From Billgrantia campisalis (GTDB lineage Bacteria; Pseudomonadota; Gammaproteobacteria; Pseudomonadales; Halomonadaceae): a stretch of 64,000 nt of DNA. Positions 9,440 through 20,044 of this stretch are shown here, piece by piece; the stretch's first letter is position 1; the number at the start of each line of letters is the position of its first letter. The stretch is from assembly GCF_022341425.1 (NCBI RefSeq), contig NZ_JABFUC010000010.1, positions 62,001-126,000 on the forward strand. Direction: 5' to 3'. Position numbers and translations under genes: made by a program. The notes beneath the pieces were generated by a model, which worked only from the letters and a program-made list of their open reading frames with translations, did no database searches and had not been told where the DNA came from.

Positions 9440-11412
9440 CCATGCTCACCGAAACCGCCACGCAGCGCCGTATCCGGGTGCTCGACCCGCGCCTGGCCAA
9501 CCAGATCGCCGCCGGGGAGGTGGTCGAGCGTCCCGCCTCGGTGGCCAAGGAGCTGGTGGAGAACGCCATCGACGCCGGCAGCCGGCGCATCGAGGTCGAG
9601 CTCGAAGCCGGCGGGGCGCGCCTGATCCGGGTCCGCGACGACGGCAGCGGCATCGCCGAGGACGACCTGCCGCTGGCGCTGTCGCGCCACGCCACCAGCA
9701 AGATCGCCTCGCTGGACGAGCTCGAAGGGGTGGCGAGCCTGGGCTTTCGCGGCGAGGCGCTGGCCTCGATCAGCTCGGTGTCGCGGCTGGAGCTGGTCTC
9801 CAACGTCGACGAGGACCCCCGCGGCGGCTGGCGGGTGGTGGCCGAGGGGCGCCAGATGGAGCCCCGGGTCACCCCGGCGCCGCACCCCCGCGGCACCTCG
9901 GTGACGGTACGCGACCTCTTCTTCAATACCCCGGCGCGGCGCAAGTTCCTGCGCACCGAAAAGACCGAGTACGGCCACGTGGAGGAGGCCTTTCGCCGCC
10001 TCGCCCTGTCGCGCTTCGATATCGCCTGGGTGCTGCGCCACAACCAGAAGACCGTGCATCAGCTGCCCCCGGGGGACGATGCCGCCGCCCGCGAGCGACG
10101 CATCGCCGCGCTGCTGGGCAAGGGCTTTCTCGACAACGCCCTGCATCTGGATCTCGAGGCCGGCGGCCTGCGGCTGTGGGGCTGGGTGGGTCTGCCCACT
10201 CACTCCCGGGCCCAGGCCGACCAGCAGTACTTCTTCGTCAACGGCCGGGTGGTGCGCGACCGCCTGGTGGCCCACGCCATCCGCCAGGCCTACCGCGACG
10301 TGCTGTTCCACGGCCGCCATCCGGTCTTCGTGCTCTACCTGGAGGTCGACCCCCTGGTGGTGGACGTCAACGTTCACCCCACCAAGCACGAGGTGCGCTT
10401 TCGCGACGGTCGCATGGTGCACGACTTCCTGTTCTCGAGCCTGCACCGGGCCCTGGCCGAGGCGCGCCCCGGGGAGCAGGAGGCGGCAGACGACGAGGCG
10501 GTGCCCGCCCAGGATGCCGCCTCCCACGCCGTGCGCGAGAGCGCTGGACGCTGGCAGCAGCAGCCAATGGCGCTGCATCAGCGGTCCGACGGCGAGGCCG
10601 GGCGGGGCTCGCCAGACCGGGTCACGCCAGACCGGGTCAGGGCCTTTATGGATGGCTACCGCGCCCTGCATCCCGAGCACGAAGAACAGCTGCTGACCCC
10701 GCAGCCGGCCGCCCCCGGTGGCGTGGCCGCCGAGGTGGCCAGGGGCGAGCGCCAGGCCGCGTTTACACCCAGCAAGACCGCCGCCGACACCTCCCGGCAG
10801 GCGCCCGCCGAGCCGGACGCCACCCGGGCGCCGCCGCTGGGCTACGCCATTGCCCAGCTGCACGGCGTCTACATCCTCGCCGAAACCGAGCGAGGCCTGG
10901 TGATGGTGGACATGCACGCCGCCCATGAGCGCATCGTCTACGAGCGCATGAAGACCCAGGTGCATGACGGCCGGCTGGACGCCCAGCCGCTGTTGGTGCC
11001 GGTGTCGCTGGCGGCCAGCGCCGCCGAGGTGGCCACCGCCGAGGCCGAGCGCGAGGCCTTCGCCCGCTTCGGCGTGGAGCTCGACGTGGCCGGCCCCGAG
11101 ACCCTGTTGGTGCGCCAGCTGCCGACGCTGCTCATCGATGCCGACGTGGAGCCGCTGATCCGCGACATGCTTGCCGACCTGGAGCGCTACGGCCGCTCCG
11201 ACCGCCTGGAGGCGCACATCAACGAGCTGCTCGCCACCATGGCTTGCCATGGCAGCGTGCGCGCCAACCGCCGTTTGACGCTGGCCGAGATGAACGCCCT
11301 GCTGCGCGACATGGAGCGCACCGAGCGCAGCGGCCAGTGCAACCATGGGCGCCCCACCTGGACCGAGATGAGCATGCGAGAGCTCGACCGGCTCTTCCTG
11401 AGGGGGCAGTAG
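9436..11412 (+). CDS. mutL: DNA mismatch repair protein MutL
   Basis: A GHKL ATPase that couples MutS to downstream nicking and excision. The N-terminal ATPase motifs are intact: [20 protein letters not shown] and [11 protein letters not shown] variable linker (~350-470) precedes the C-terminal dimerisation domain. The linker contains a 15-bp direct duplication (10611-10640) reading [10 protein letters not shown]. The C-terminal domain lacks an obvious DQHAX2EX4E endonuclease motif (the site reads [14 protein letters not shown]), so it resembles the non-endonuclease E. coli type. ATG overlaps the amiB stop by 4 bp (ATGA). 658 aa. Confidence 0.96.
   Translation: MTMLTETATQRRIRVLDPRLANQIAAGEVVERPASVAKELVENAIDAGSRRIEVELEAGGARLIRVRDDGSGIAEDDLPLALSRHATSKIASLDELEGVASLGFRGEALASISSVSRLELVSNVDEDPRGGWRVVAEGRQMEPRVTPAPHPRGTSVTVRDLFFNTPARRKFLRTEKTEYGHVEEAFRRLALSRFDIAWVLRHNQKTVHQLPPGDDAAARERRIAALLGKGFLDNALHLDLEAGGLRLWGWVGLPTHSRAQADQQYFFVNGRVVRDRLVAHAIRQAYRDVLFHGRHPVFVLYLEVDPLVVDVNVHPTKHEVRFRDGRMVHDFLFSSLHRALAEARPGEQEAADDEAVPAQDAASHAVRESAGRWQQQPMALHQRSDGEAGRGSPDRVTPDRVRAFMDGYRALHPEHEEQLLTPQPAAPGGVAAEVARGERQAAFTPSKTAADTSRQAPAEPDATRAPPLGYAIAQLHGVYILAETERGLVMVDMHAAHERIVYERMKTQVHDGRLDAQPLLVPVSLAASAAEVATAEAEREAFARFGVELDVAGPETLLVRQLPTLLIDADVEPLIRDMLADLERYGRSDRLEAHINELLATMACHGSVRANRRLTLAEMNALLRDMERTERSGQCNHGRPTWTEMSMRELDRLFLRGQ
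10611..10640 (+). repeat. 15-bp tandem duplication inside mutL linker
   Basis: GCCAGACCGGGTCAC followed directly by GCCAGACCGGGTCAG: two copies, one mismatch. The in-frame unit adds five residues to the flexible linker, so it is probably neutral. Confidence 0.85.
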
Positions 11413-11439
11413 AAAAAGTTGTCCACCTGCGCGGCGGGA

Positions 11440-11640
11440 AGCGCCGGGGGCTGGCCGAAGGGGAGGTCCTATGGCTGGGGTGAAAAGCACTGCTTTGAAC
11501 GGGCTGGCCATGGATGGCCAGCACCGGACCTGCGAGCGAAGCGGGACGCGAGAGCGAAGCAGGGCATCGGTAGCACCCAGGGATGGGTTCACAGCGCCTC
11601 CTCGTCGGTCCGGCGCCCCGGGGCCTGCCGCCGGATAAGC
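11440..11640. repeat. structured intergenic repeat, copy C (expanded)
   Basis: The core at 11460-11603 shares both ends with copies A and B (GGAGGTCCTATG... and CATCGGTAGCACCCAGGGATGGGTTCACAGCGCCTCC-like sequence) but is 144 bp, 81 bp longer. The inner hairpin is GCTGGCCA-TGGA-TGGCCAGC (11503-11522), again a perfect 8-bp stem. It fills the mutL-miaA gap (11413-11678). Confidence 0.8.
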
Positions 11641-11678
11641 GTCTCTGCCACTAAGCCATGAGAATGCTCGAGAAGCCA

Positions 11679-12617
11679 ATGCCAGATACGCGTCCCCCCG
11701 CCATCCTTCTGCTGGGCCCCACCGCCGCCGGCAAGACCGACCTGGCCATCGCGCTGCACGAGCGCCTGGGCGTGGAGCTGATCAGCGTCGACTCCGCCAT
11801 GGTCTACCGCGGCATGGATATCGGCAGCGCCAAGCCGAGCCCCGAGGAGCTGGCCCGCGCGCCGCACCGGCTGATCGATATCCGCGATCCCGCCGAGCCC
11901 TATTCGGCGGCGGACTTCCGCGAGGATGCCCTGGGCGAGATGCGCCGTATCACTGCCGCCGGGCGCGTGCCGCTGCTGGTGGGCGGCACCATGATGTACG
12001 CCAAGCGGCTGCTCGAAGGCGTGGCCAACCTGCCGGCCTCAGACCCGGCGGTGCGCGCCGAGCTGGAAGCGCTGGCTCGGCGCCGCGGCATTGCCGCCCT
12101 TCATGACGAGCTGAGGGGCATCGACCCGGCCTCGGCGGCGCGTATTCACCCCAACGATCCCCAGCGCCTGATGCGGGCGCTGGAGGTCCACCGTATCAGC
12201 GGACAGACCCTCAGCGAACTGTGGCAGGCTCAGCGCACTGAAACCTTCCCCTGGCAAGTGGTGTCGATAGGACTCACGCCCTTCGACCGGCGCGTGCTGC
12301 ATGGCCGTATCGCCGAGCGCTTCGATGCCATGCTCGCCGCGGGTTTGGTCGAAGAGGTGGCGGCGCTCAGGGCCCGGAGGGATCTGCACCTGGGTCTGCC
12401 GTCCATGAAGAGCGTGGGATACCGCCAGGTGTGGGAATACCTGGACGATGAGGAGGATCTGGCTGGGCTGCGAGAGCGTACGGTCATCGCCACGCGCCAG
12501 CTGGCCAAGCGGCAGCTGACCTGGATGCGCAGCTGGCCGGAGTTGCGCTGGGTCGATGCCCTGGGGCCGGACCCGCTGGGCCAAGTCCTGAAACTCGTGC
12601 GCGAATCCGGCTGTTAG
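11679..12617 (+). CDS. miaA: tRNA dimethylallyltransferase MiaA
   Basis: Adds the dimethylallyl group to A37 of UNN-decoding tRNAs, the substrate later methylthiolated by MiaB (also in this window, at 60.6-62.0 kb). P-loop [11 protein letters not shown] and the [16 protein letters not shown] segment are diagnostic. In-frame ATGs exist at 11658, 11664 and 11679; the last begins [13 protein letters not shown], next to the P-loop as in the family, with GAGAAG close upstream. No start has a strong ribosome site. 312 aa from 11679. It is followed by hfq, the usual order. Confidence 0.95.
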   Translation: MPDTRPPAILLLGPTAAGKTDLAIALHERLGVELISVDSAMVYRGMDIGSAKPSPEELARAPHRLIDIRDPAEPYSAADFREDALGEMRRITAAGRVPLLVGGTMMYAKRLLEGVANLPASDPAVRAELEALARRRGIAALHDELRGIDPASAARIHPNDPQRLMRALEVHRISGQTLSELWQAQRTETFPWQVVSIGLTPFDRRVLHGRIAERFDAMLAAGLVEEVAALRARRDLHLGLPSMKSVGYRQVWEYLDDEEDLAGLRERTVIATRQLAKRQLTWMRSWPELRWVDALGPDPLGQVLKLVRESGC

Positions 12618-12704
12618 CGTAAGATGTTCGCTTCAAGCGGCCGGGTGACCAGCCCCAATAATAGAACTTCCACCCCTCAAGAGAATGAATTTGGGAGAGG
12701 CAAC

Positions 12705-12953
12705 ATGTCCAAAGGGCAGTCCCTTCAAGACCCGTATCTGAACATCCTGCGCAAGGAGCGCATTCCGGTGTCGATCTTCCTGGTCAACGGCATCAAGCTG
12801 CAGGGACAGATCGAGTCTTTCGATCAGTTTGTGATCCTGCTGCGCAACACCGTGAGCCAGATGGTCTACAAGCACGCCATTTCCACCGTGGTGCCGTCGC
12901 GCAACGTGCGTCTGCCGGTCCAGGATCCTGCCCAGCAGGAAAGCAACGTGTGA
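12705..12953 (+). CDS. hfq: RNA chaperone Hfq
   Basis: Sm-like hexameric RNA chaperone (82 aa) for sRNA-mRNA pairing. Sm1 ([26 protein letters not shown]) and Sm2 with [12 protein letters not shown] are intact. The ATG at 12705 is preceded by GGGAGAGG; the longer frame to 12624 is upstream leader. The short C-terminal tail ([11 protein letters not shown]) lacks the long disordered extension of enterobacterial Hfq. It sits between miaA and hflX. Confidence 0.98.
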   Translation: MSKGQSLQDPYLNILRKERIPVSIFLVNGIKLQGQIESFDQFVILLRNTVSQMVYKHAISTVVPSRNVRLPVQDPAQQESNV

Positions 12954-12962
12954 GGTCAGTGA

Positions 12963-14285
12963 TTGTTTTTTGAACGTCCCGACGCCGGTGAAACGGCGGT
13001 ACTGGTGCATGTGGACTTTCAGGATGAGCGCGAGCGCGAGGATCCGGGCGAGTTCCTGGAGCTGGTGCGCTCCGCCGGTGCCGAGCCTGCCACCCTGCTG
13101 AGCGGAAGCCGGCAGCGTCCCGATCCGCGCACCTTCATCGGTAGCGGAAAGCTGGAGGAACTGCGCCAGACGCTGGCCGTGCACGCGGCCGAGCTGGTGA
13201 TCTTCAACCACGCCCTGAGTCCTTCCCAGGAACGCAATCTGGAGCGCGAGCTCAAGTGTCGCGTCCTGGATCGCACGGGTCTGATCCTCGATATCTTCGC
13301 CCAGCGGGCGCGTACCCACGAGGGCAAGCTGCAGGTCGAGCTGGCCCAGCTGGGCTACATGTCCACGCGGCTGGTGCGAGGCTGGACCCACCTGGAGCGG
13401 CAGAAGGGCGGTATCGGCCTGCGCGGGCCAGGGGAAACCCAGCTCGAGACCGACCGCCGGCTGCTGCGGGCGCGTATCAAGGCGATCCACAAGCGCCTCG
13501 ACAAGGTGCGCGGGCAGCGCAGCCAGAACCGTCGGGCTCGCGCTCGGGCCGAGATTCCCAGCGTGTCGCTGGTCGGCTATACCAATGCCGGCAAGTCAAC
13601 GCTCTTCAACGCCCTGACCGAGTCCAAGGTCTATGCGGCCGACCAGCTGTTCGCTACCCTCGACCCGACCCTGCGGCGCCTGGAGATCGAGGACGTGGGA
13701 CCGGTGGTGCTGGCCGATACCGTCGGCTTCATCCGCCACCTGCCCCACAAGCTGGTAGAGGCCTTCCAGGCCACCCTGCAGGAGGCCGCCGAGGCCGAGC
13801 TGCTGGTGCATGTGATCGACGCCGCCGACCCTGACCGGGAGCTCAATGTGGATCAGGTCGAAGGCGTGCTCGCCGAGATCGGTGCCGACGAGGTGCCGAT
13901 GCTCAAGGTGATGAACAAGATCGACCTGCTCGACAGTGCGCCGCGCATCGAGCGCGACGGCCAGGGCCGCCCCGAGGTGGTCTGGCTGTCGGCCCAGGAG
14001 GGGCGCGGTCTCGACCTGCTGGGTCAGGCGCTCTCGGAGTGCCTGTCGGACGACGTGATCGACTTCAGCCTGACGCTGAGGCCAGAACAAGGGCGCCTGC
14101 GGGCGGGTCTACATGAACTCGGCGCGGTGCGCGATGAGCACCATGACGAAGCGGGCCTGACGCGACTCGAGGTGCGCCTGCCGCGCCGCGACTTCCTGCA
14201 GCTGATGGCGCGACTGGGCGAGCGGGCCGACGACTATCTGCCCGCGGAGCTGCGCCAGCGTCCGGTGTGGGAAGGCGAGACATGA
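12963..14285 (+). CDS. hflX: ribosome-associated GTPase HflX
   Basis: A GTPase that splits stalled or hibernating 70S ribosomes. The glycine-rich HflX N-domain (RPDPRTFIGSGKLEEL, GIGLRGPGETQLETDRR) is followed by the G domain with GYTNAGKSTLFN, DTVGFIRHLP and NKIDLL. The start is TTG at 12963: a TGA lies immediately upstream in frame, no earlier ATG or GTG exists, and GAGGT is placed 6 nt upstream. 440 aa. It is 9 bp from the hfq stop, presumably co-transcribed. Confidence 0.95.
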   Translation: MFFERPDAGETAVLVHVDFQDEREREDPGEFLELVRSAGAEPATLLSGSRQRPDPRTFIGSGKLEELRQTLAVHAAELVIFNHALSPSQERNLERELKCRVLDRTGLILDIFAQRARTHEGKLQVELAQLGYMSTRLVRGWTHLERQKGGIGLRGPGETQLETDRRLLRARIKAIHKRLDKVRGQRSQNRRARARAEIPSVSLVGYTNAGKSTLFNALTESKVYAADQLFATLDPTLRRLEIEDVGPVVLADTVGFIRHLPHKLVEAFQATLQEAAEAELLVHVIDAADPDRELNVDQVEGVLAEIGADEVPMLKVMNKIDLLDSAPRIERDGQGRPEVVWLSAQEGRGLDLLGQALSECLSDDVIDFSLTLRPEQGRLRAGLHELGAVRDEHHDEAGLTRLEVRLPRRDFLQLMARLGERADDYLPAELRQRPVWEGET

Positions 14286-14423
14286 CAGCGAGCGTGTCGC
14301 CAAGGCTGGGCGATGCGCCGGATAATCAACACGGCCACGGCGCCCCTGGCGCCGACAGGATGGCAACCGACCCTCCGCCGCGCGATTCGGCGGCGGGGTG
14401 GCAACGCAGAGTGGAGACAACGT

Positions 14424-15668
14424 ATGGCTTGGAATGAGCCTGGTGGTGGTGGCAACCAGCACGATCCCTGGAGCGGTGGCGGCCGACGCGGCGGTAGCGG
14501 CGGCGGTGGCGGCGGCGGTGGCGGTGGCGGTAACCGCGGCGGCAATCAGGGGCCACCCGATCTTGACGAGGCCCTGAAGAAGTTTCAGGACAAGCTCAAC
14601 AGCATGCTTGGCGGTCGCGGCGGCAAGGGCGGCGGCGGCAAAGGCGGCAAGGGCGGCGGCAAGCCGCGCAACGTCTTCGCCCTGCCGGGGTTGTTGATCG
14701 TGATCGCCCTGGCGATCTGGGCGGCCACCGGCTTCTACCTGGTGGATCAGGCCGAGCGTGGCGTGGTGCTGCGCTTCGGCAAGTTCCAGGAAGTGGTCAC
14801 CCCCGGCCTGCACTGGAACCCGCCGCTGATCGACGACGTGCGCATGGTCAACGTCACGCGGGTTCGCTCGCTGACCCAGACCCAGTCGATGCTGACCCGC
14901 GACGAGAACATCGTCGAGGTCGAGATCTCGGCCCAGTACCAGGTCGCCGATCCCCGCGACTTCGTGCTCAACGTGCGCAACCCGCAGCTGTCCATCGAGA
15001 ACGCCCTGGACTCCGCGCTGCGTCACGTGGTGGGCGGCACCGACATGATCGAGATCCTCACCTCCGGTCGTGAGATCCTCGGCAGCTCGGTGCGCAGCCG
15101 TTTGCAGTCCTACCTGGACACCTACGGTACCGGGATCAGCCTGCAGACCATCAACATCGAGTCCACCTCGGCGCCGGCACCGGTCATCGACGCCTTCGAC
15201 GACGTGATCCGGGCCCGCGAGGACCGCCAGCGGACCATCAACGAAGGCATGGCCTACGCCAACGCCATCATCCCGGCGGCTCAGGGCCAGGCCCAGCGTC
15301 TGGTCGAGCAGGGCCAGGGCTATCGTGAGTCAGTGGTCGCCGAGGCCCGCGGTCAGGCCAACCGCTTCAATGCGCTGCTGGCTCAGTACCGCAATGCGCC
15401 TGAGATCATGCGTGAGCGCCTCTACCTGGATACCATCGCGGAAGTCTTCGGCAAGACGCCGAAGGTGCTGATCGACGTCAGCGCCGAGACACCGCTGATG
15501 TACCTGCCGCTCGACCAGCGCCCCGGCGGCGTGCGCAGCGGCGAAGGTGACGGCGAGCGCGCCCGCGGCGAGAGTGGCGAACTCGACCCGCGCGTCCTCG
15601 AGCGTCTGCGCACCACCACCTCGACCCAGGGCGGACCCACCAGGGGTATCCGCAGGGAGGGCCGCTAA
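14424..15668 (+). CDS. hflK: FtsH modulator HflK
   Basis: SPFH/prohibitin-family membrane protein forming the HflKC complex around the FtsH protease. The N-terminal cytoplasmic part (~1-85) is extremely glycine rich, with two poly-glycine tracts flanking PPDLDEALKKFQDKL, followed by one TM segment (~91-110) and the band-7 domain. ATG 14424 (MAWNEPGGGG) has GTGGAGA upstream; the frame opens earlier at 14313 but that part is not family-like. 414 aa. hflC starts on the next base after its stop. Confidence 0.95.
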   Translation: MAWNEPGGGGNQHDPWSGGGRRGGSGGGGGGGGGGGNRGGNQGPPDLDEALKKFQDKLNSMLGGRGGKGGGGKGGKGGGKPRNVFALPGLLIVIALAIWAATGFYLVDQAERGVVLRFGKFQEVVTPGLHWNPPLIDDVRMVNVTRVRSLTQTQSMLTRDENIVEVEISAQYQVADPRDFVLNVRNPQLSIENALDSALRHVVGGTDMIEILTSGREILGSSVRSRLQSYLDTYGTGISLQTINIESTSAPAPVIDAFDDVIRAREDRQRTINEGMAYANAIIPAAQGQAQRLVEQGQGYRESVVAEARGQANRFNALLAQYRNAPEIMRERLYLDTIAEVFGKTPKVLIDVSAETPLMYLPLDQRPGGVRSGEGDGERARGESGELDPRVLERLRTTTSTQGGPTRGIRREGR

Positions 15669-16571
15669 ATGATCAATAACCGTTCACTGATTATCGTCGG
15701 TGGCCTGGCCGCCGCCGCCTGGCTGGCCAGCAACAGCCTCTACGTGGTCGACGAGACCGAGCGGGCCGTCAAGCTGCGCTTCGGTGAGGTCATCGAGGAG
15801 AACATCCAGCCGGGCCTGCACTTCAAGGTGCCGATCACCCAGACCATCCGCAAGTTCGATACCCGGGTGCTGACGCTGGATACCGATACTAGCCGCTATC
15901 TGACCCTCGAGCAGAAGGCGGTGATCGTCGACTCCTACGTCAAGTGGCAGGTGATCAACCCGACCCGCTACTACGAGGCCACCGCCGGCGACGAGATGAT
16001 GGCGATTCGCCTGATCCAGCCGCGGGTCGACGAGAGCCTGCGTAACGAGTTCGGCCGCCTGGACCTGCAGCAGATCATCGCCGAGCGTCGCGACGACCTG
16101 ATGTTGCGCCCCACCGAGGAGCTCGACACCCTGATGCGTGAAGAGCTCGGCGTGGCGATCCGCGACATCCGTGTCAAGCGGATCGACCTGCCCGAGGACG
16201 TCTCGGCGGCGGTCTTCGACCGCATGCGCTCCGAGCGTGAGCGGGAAGCCCGCGAGTGGCGCGCCCAGGGTGAGGAGGAGGCCGAGCGGATTCGCGCCAA
16301 CGCCGACCGTCGTCGCCAGGTGCTGCTGGCCCAGGCCACCGAGCGCTCCGAGACCCTGCGCGGTGAAGGCGACGCCGAGGCCGCGGCGATCTTCTCCGAT
16401 GCCTACGGCCAGGACCAGGAGTTCTTCGCCTTCTGGCGCAGCCTCAACGCCTATCGCGATAGCTTCAACGGTGACGAGGACATGTTGGTGCTCGATCCCT
16501 CCAGCGACTTCTTCCGCTACCTGAAGAGCTCGCAAAACCAGCTGGAAGCCAACGCGCTTCTGCCTCGCTAA
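15669..16571 (+). CDS. hflC: FtsH modulator HflC
   Basis: The SPFH partner of HflK, with one N-terminal TM segment (~5-22) and a periplasmic band-7 domain with the family run VDETERAVKLRFGEV. 300 aa, normal length. Its ATG abuts the hflK TAA, implying translational coupling and a 1:1 ratio. A rho-independent terminator follows at 16660. Confidence 0.96.
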   Translation: MINNRSLIIVGGLAAAAWLASNSLYVVDETERAVKLRFGEVIEENIQPGLHFKVPITQTIRKFDTRVLTLDTDTSRYLTLEQKAVIVDSYVKWQVINPTRYYEATAGDEMMAIRLIQPRVDESLRNEFGRLDLQQIIAERRDDLMLRPTEELDTLMREELGVAIRDIRVKRIDLPEDVSAAVFDRMRSEREREAREWRAQGEEEAERIRANADRRRQVLLAQATERSETLRGEGDAEAAAIFSDAYGQDQEFFAFWRSLNAYRDSFNGDEDMLVLDPSSDFFRYLKSSQNQLEANALLPR

Positions 16572-16659
16572 CTACGACCACGGGGCGGCCCGGCTTGTCG
16601 GCCGAGGTCGCCCTGGCGCCGCGGGGTTCACCCCGGCGCCAAACGTGATAGACTCCTTC

Positions 16660-16683
16660 AACCGGGCGTGGCCCGGTTTTTTT
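16660..16683 (+). terminator. rho-independent terminator after hflC
   Basis: AACCGGGC-GTG-GCCCGGTT followed by a run of Ts to 16683. It closes the hfq-hflX-hflK-hflC run. A second GC-rich hairpin with TGGCGCC arms lies just upstream (16615-16642). Confidence 0.85.
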
Positions 16684-16741
16684 GTGGGCATCGTTCGGTG
16701 TTCCGCCGCTGCGCCCTCTACCGTCTAGCAGGATTGACAAC

Positions 16742-17917
16742 ATGACCATTGCTGACCGCTGGCTGCTGCCCGACGGCATGGACGAAGTGCTGCCGCCCCA
16801 GGCGAGCCGCATGGAAGAGCTGCGCCGGTCGCTGCTCGATCTCTACCATCGCTGGGGCTACGACCAGGTGATGCCGCCGCCCGTGGAGTTCCTCGACTCC
16901 CTGCTCACCGGTACCGGCACCGACCTGGATCTGCAGACCTTCAAGCTCACCGACCAGCTCACCGGCCGCCTGATGGGCGTCAGTGCCGATGTCACCCCCC
17001 AGGTGGCGCGCATGGACGCCCACTCGATGCGCCACCAGGGGCCGGCACGGCTCTGCTACTGCACCAACGTGCTGCGCGCCAAGCCCGACCAGCTGCAGGG
17101 CGGGCGCAGCCCGGTACAGGTCGGCGTCGAGCTGTTCGGCCACGCCGGCCTCGAGGCCGACCTGGAGATCCTGCGCCTGGCGCTGACCAGCCTCACCGCG
17201 GCCGGGGCCGAGGAGCTGCACCTGGCGCTGGGCCATATCGGCATCTACCGCAGCCTGGTGCAGGCGGCCGAGCTGGGGCGCGACGACGAGCTCGCGCTGT
17301 TCGAGGCGCTGGAGCTCAAGTCGCCGGTGGAGCTGGCGGCCAGGGTGGAGGCGAGCGTCGCCGACCCGGCGCTGGCCGAGATGTTCAGGGCCCTGGGCAC
17401 CCTGCACGGTGGCCCCGAGGTACTGGACGAGGCCCGCGAGGCCTTCGCCGGCGCCCCGGCGGCAGTGGGCGAGGCCCTGGCCCAGCTTCGCGCCCTTCAC
17501 CAGGGCGTGGCGGCGGAGCACCCCGAGGTCGACCTCTATTTCGACCTGGCCGAGCTGCGCGGCTACCAGTACCACACCGGCATGATGTTCGCGGCCTTCG
17601 TGCCCGGCTACGGCCAGGCGCTGGCCAAGGGCGGGCGCTATGATGATACTGGCCGTGCCTTCGGCCGGGCCCGCCCCGCCACCGGTTTCTCCATGGACCT
17701 CAAGCTGCTGGCGACCCTGGTCCAGAGTGAGCCCCCCCGCGACGGCATCTGGGCACCGGCGGAGGGCGAGGGGGTCGCCGAGGCGATCGCCGCGCTGCGC
17801 GAGCGCGGCGAACGCGTCGTGCAGGCGTTGCCCGGCCAGACCACCGGCCCCGAGGCGCATCGCTGCAGCCGTCGCCTGATGCAGAGCGACGGCCTGTGGC
17901 AGACGGTGACGCTGTAG
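16742..17917 (+). CDS. hisZ: ATP phosphoribosyltransferase regulatory subunit HisZ
   Basis: A catalytically inactive HisRS paralogue that partners short-form HisG in the first step of histidine synthesis. Class II HisRS-like core segments are visible (DGMDEVLPPQ, RWGYDQVMPP, FELTDQ-like FKLTDQLTGRLMG, YHTGMMFAAFVPG, LAKGGRYD), and the C-terminal anticodon-binding domain is absent, separating it from HisS. ATG 16742 begins the conserved MTIADRWLLPDG; the frame runs back to 16682 without support. 391 aa. hisG is not in the window; the hisZ-purA pairing is a known gammaproteobacterial order. Confidence 0.93.
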   Translation: MTIADRWLLPDGMDEVLPPQASRMEELRRSLLDLYHRWGYDQVMPPPVEFLDSLLTGTGTDLDLQTFKLTDQLTGRLMGVSADVTPQVARMDAHSMRHQGPARLCYCTNVLRAKPDQLQGGRSPVQVGVELFGHAGLEADLEILRLALTSLTAAGAEELHLALGHIGIYRSLVQAAELGRDDELALFEALELKSPVELAARVEASVADPALAEMFRALGTLHGGPEVLDEAREAFAGAPAAVGEALAQLRALHQGVAAEHPEVDLYFDLAELRGYQYHTGMMFAAFVPGYGQALAKGGRYDDTGRAFGRARPATGFSMDLKLLATLVQSEPPRDGIWAPAEGEGVAEAIAALRERGERVVQALPGQTTGPEAHRCSRRLMQSDGLWQTVTL

Positions 17918-19315
<1,398 letters not shown>

Positions 19316-19350
19316 GTGTCGCCGACCGGCGAGTGCAGGCGAAGAGACCG

Positions 19351-19376
19351 GAAGGCCCCGCGCAAGCGGGGCCTTC
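19351..19376. terminator. bidirectional terminator between purA and cobO
   Basis: Perfect 11-bp stem GAAGGCCCCGC-GCAA-GCGGGGCCTTC between convergent genes, with a short T-rich stretch after it on the plus strand. Confidence 0.75.
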
Positions 19377-19398
19377 TGCTTTGTGGGGCAGGGTCAGT

Positions 19399-19998
19399 TC
19401 AGTAGTCGATGCCACGGCGAGCCTGAACCCCCTCATTGAAGGCGTGGCGCACCTCCTGCATCTCGGTGACGGTGTCGGCCATGGCCGTGAGCTCGCGGTG
19501 GGCGTTGCGGCCGGTGACGATCACCGTCTGCTCGCGGGGGCGCTGCTCGATTGCCCGCTTGACCGTGGCGATATCCAGGTAGCCGAACTTAAGCATATAG
19601 GTGATCTCGTCGAGCACCACCAGGTAGACCTCGGGGTCGGCCAGCATGCGCTCCGCCTCGGCCCATACTGCCTGGCAGGCGCGGGTGTCGGCCTCACGGT
19701 TCTGGGTCTCCCAGGTGAAGCCGGTGGCCATGATGGCCACCTCCAGGTTGGGGTCCTCGGCCAGTCGCTCACGCTCGCCGCACTCCCACATGCCCTTGAT
19801 GAACTGCACCACGCCGACCCGGTAGCCGTAGCCCAGCGCGCGCGTCACGGTTCCCCAGGCCGCGGTGGTCTTGCCCTTGCCGTTGCCGGTGAACACCAGT
19901 AGCAGGCCGCGCTGCTCGGTGGCGGCGGCTACCTTCTTGTCCACGTGGGACTTGAGTTTCTGCATCGATTGCTTGTGGCGGGTGTCGCGATCGCTCAT
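19399..19998 (-). CDS. cobO: corrinoid adenosyltransferase CobO/BtuR
   Basis: Transfers the 5'-deoxyadenosyl group from ATP to Co(I) corrinoids, making or salvaging coenzyme B12. P-loop GNGKGKTTAAWG (residues ~38-49), LVVLDEITYMLKFGY and VTGRNAH are diagnostic of the CobA/CobO/BtuR family. 199 aa. No other cobalamin genes are nearby, so a salvage role (feeding QueG and other B12 enzymes) is as likely as de novo synthesis. Confidence 0.95.
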   Translation of the reverse strand: MSDRDTRHKQSMQKLKSHVDKKVAAATEQRGLLLVFTGNGKGKTTAAWGTVTRALGYGYRVGVVQFIKGMWECGERERLAEDPNLEVAIMATGFTWETQNREADTRACQAVWAEAERMLADPEVYLVVLDEITYMLKFGYLDIATVKRAIEQRPREQTVIVTGRNAHRELTAMADTVTEMQEVRHAFNEGVQARRGIDY

Positions 19999-20044
19999 GG
20001 GGGTTCCATCGTCAGGGGGAATCGGGGATGCCGGCTAGCCTACG

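Noticed and set aside
9310..11679. 789-codon open frame opposite mutL
   Set aside because: It is the complement of a high-GC gene, rich in H, G, R, Q and A, with no domain; mutL on the other strand is complete.
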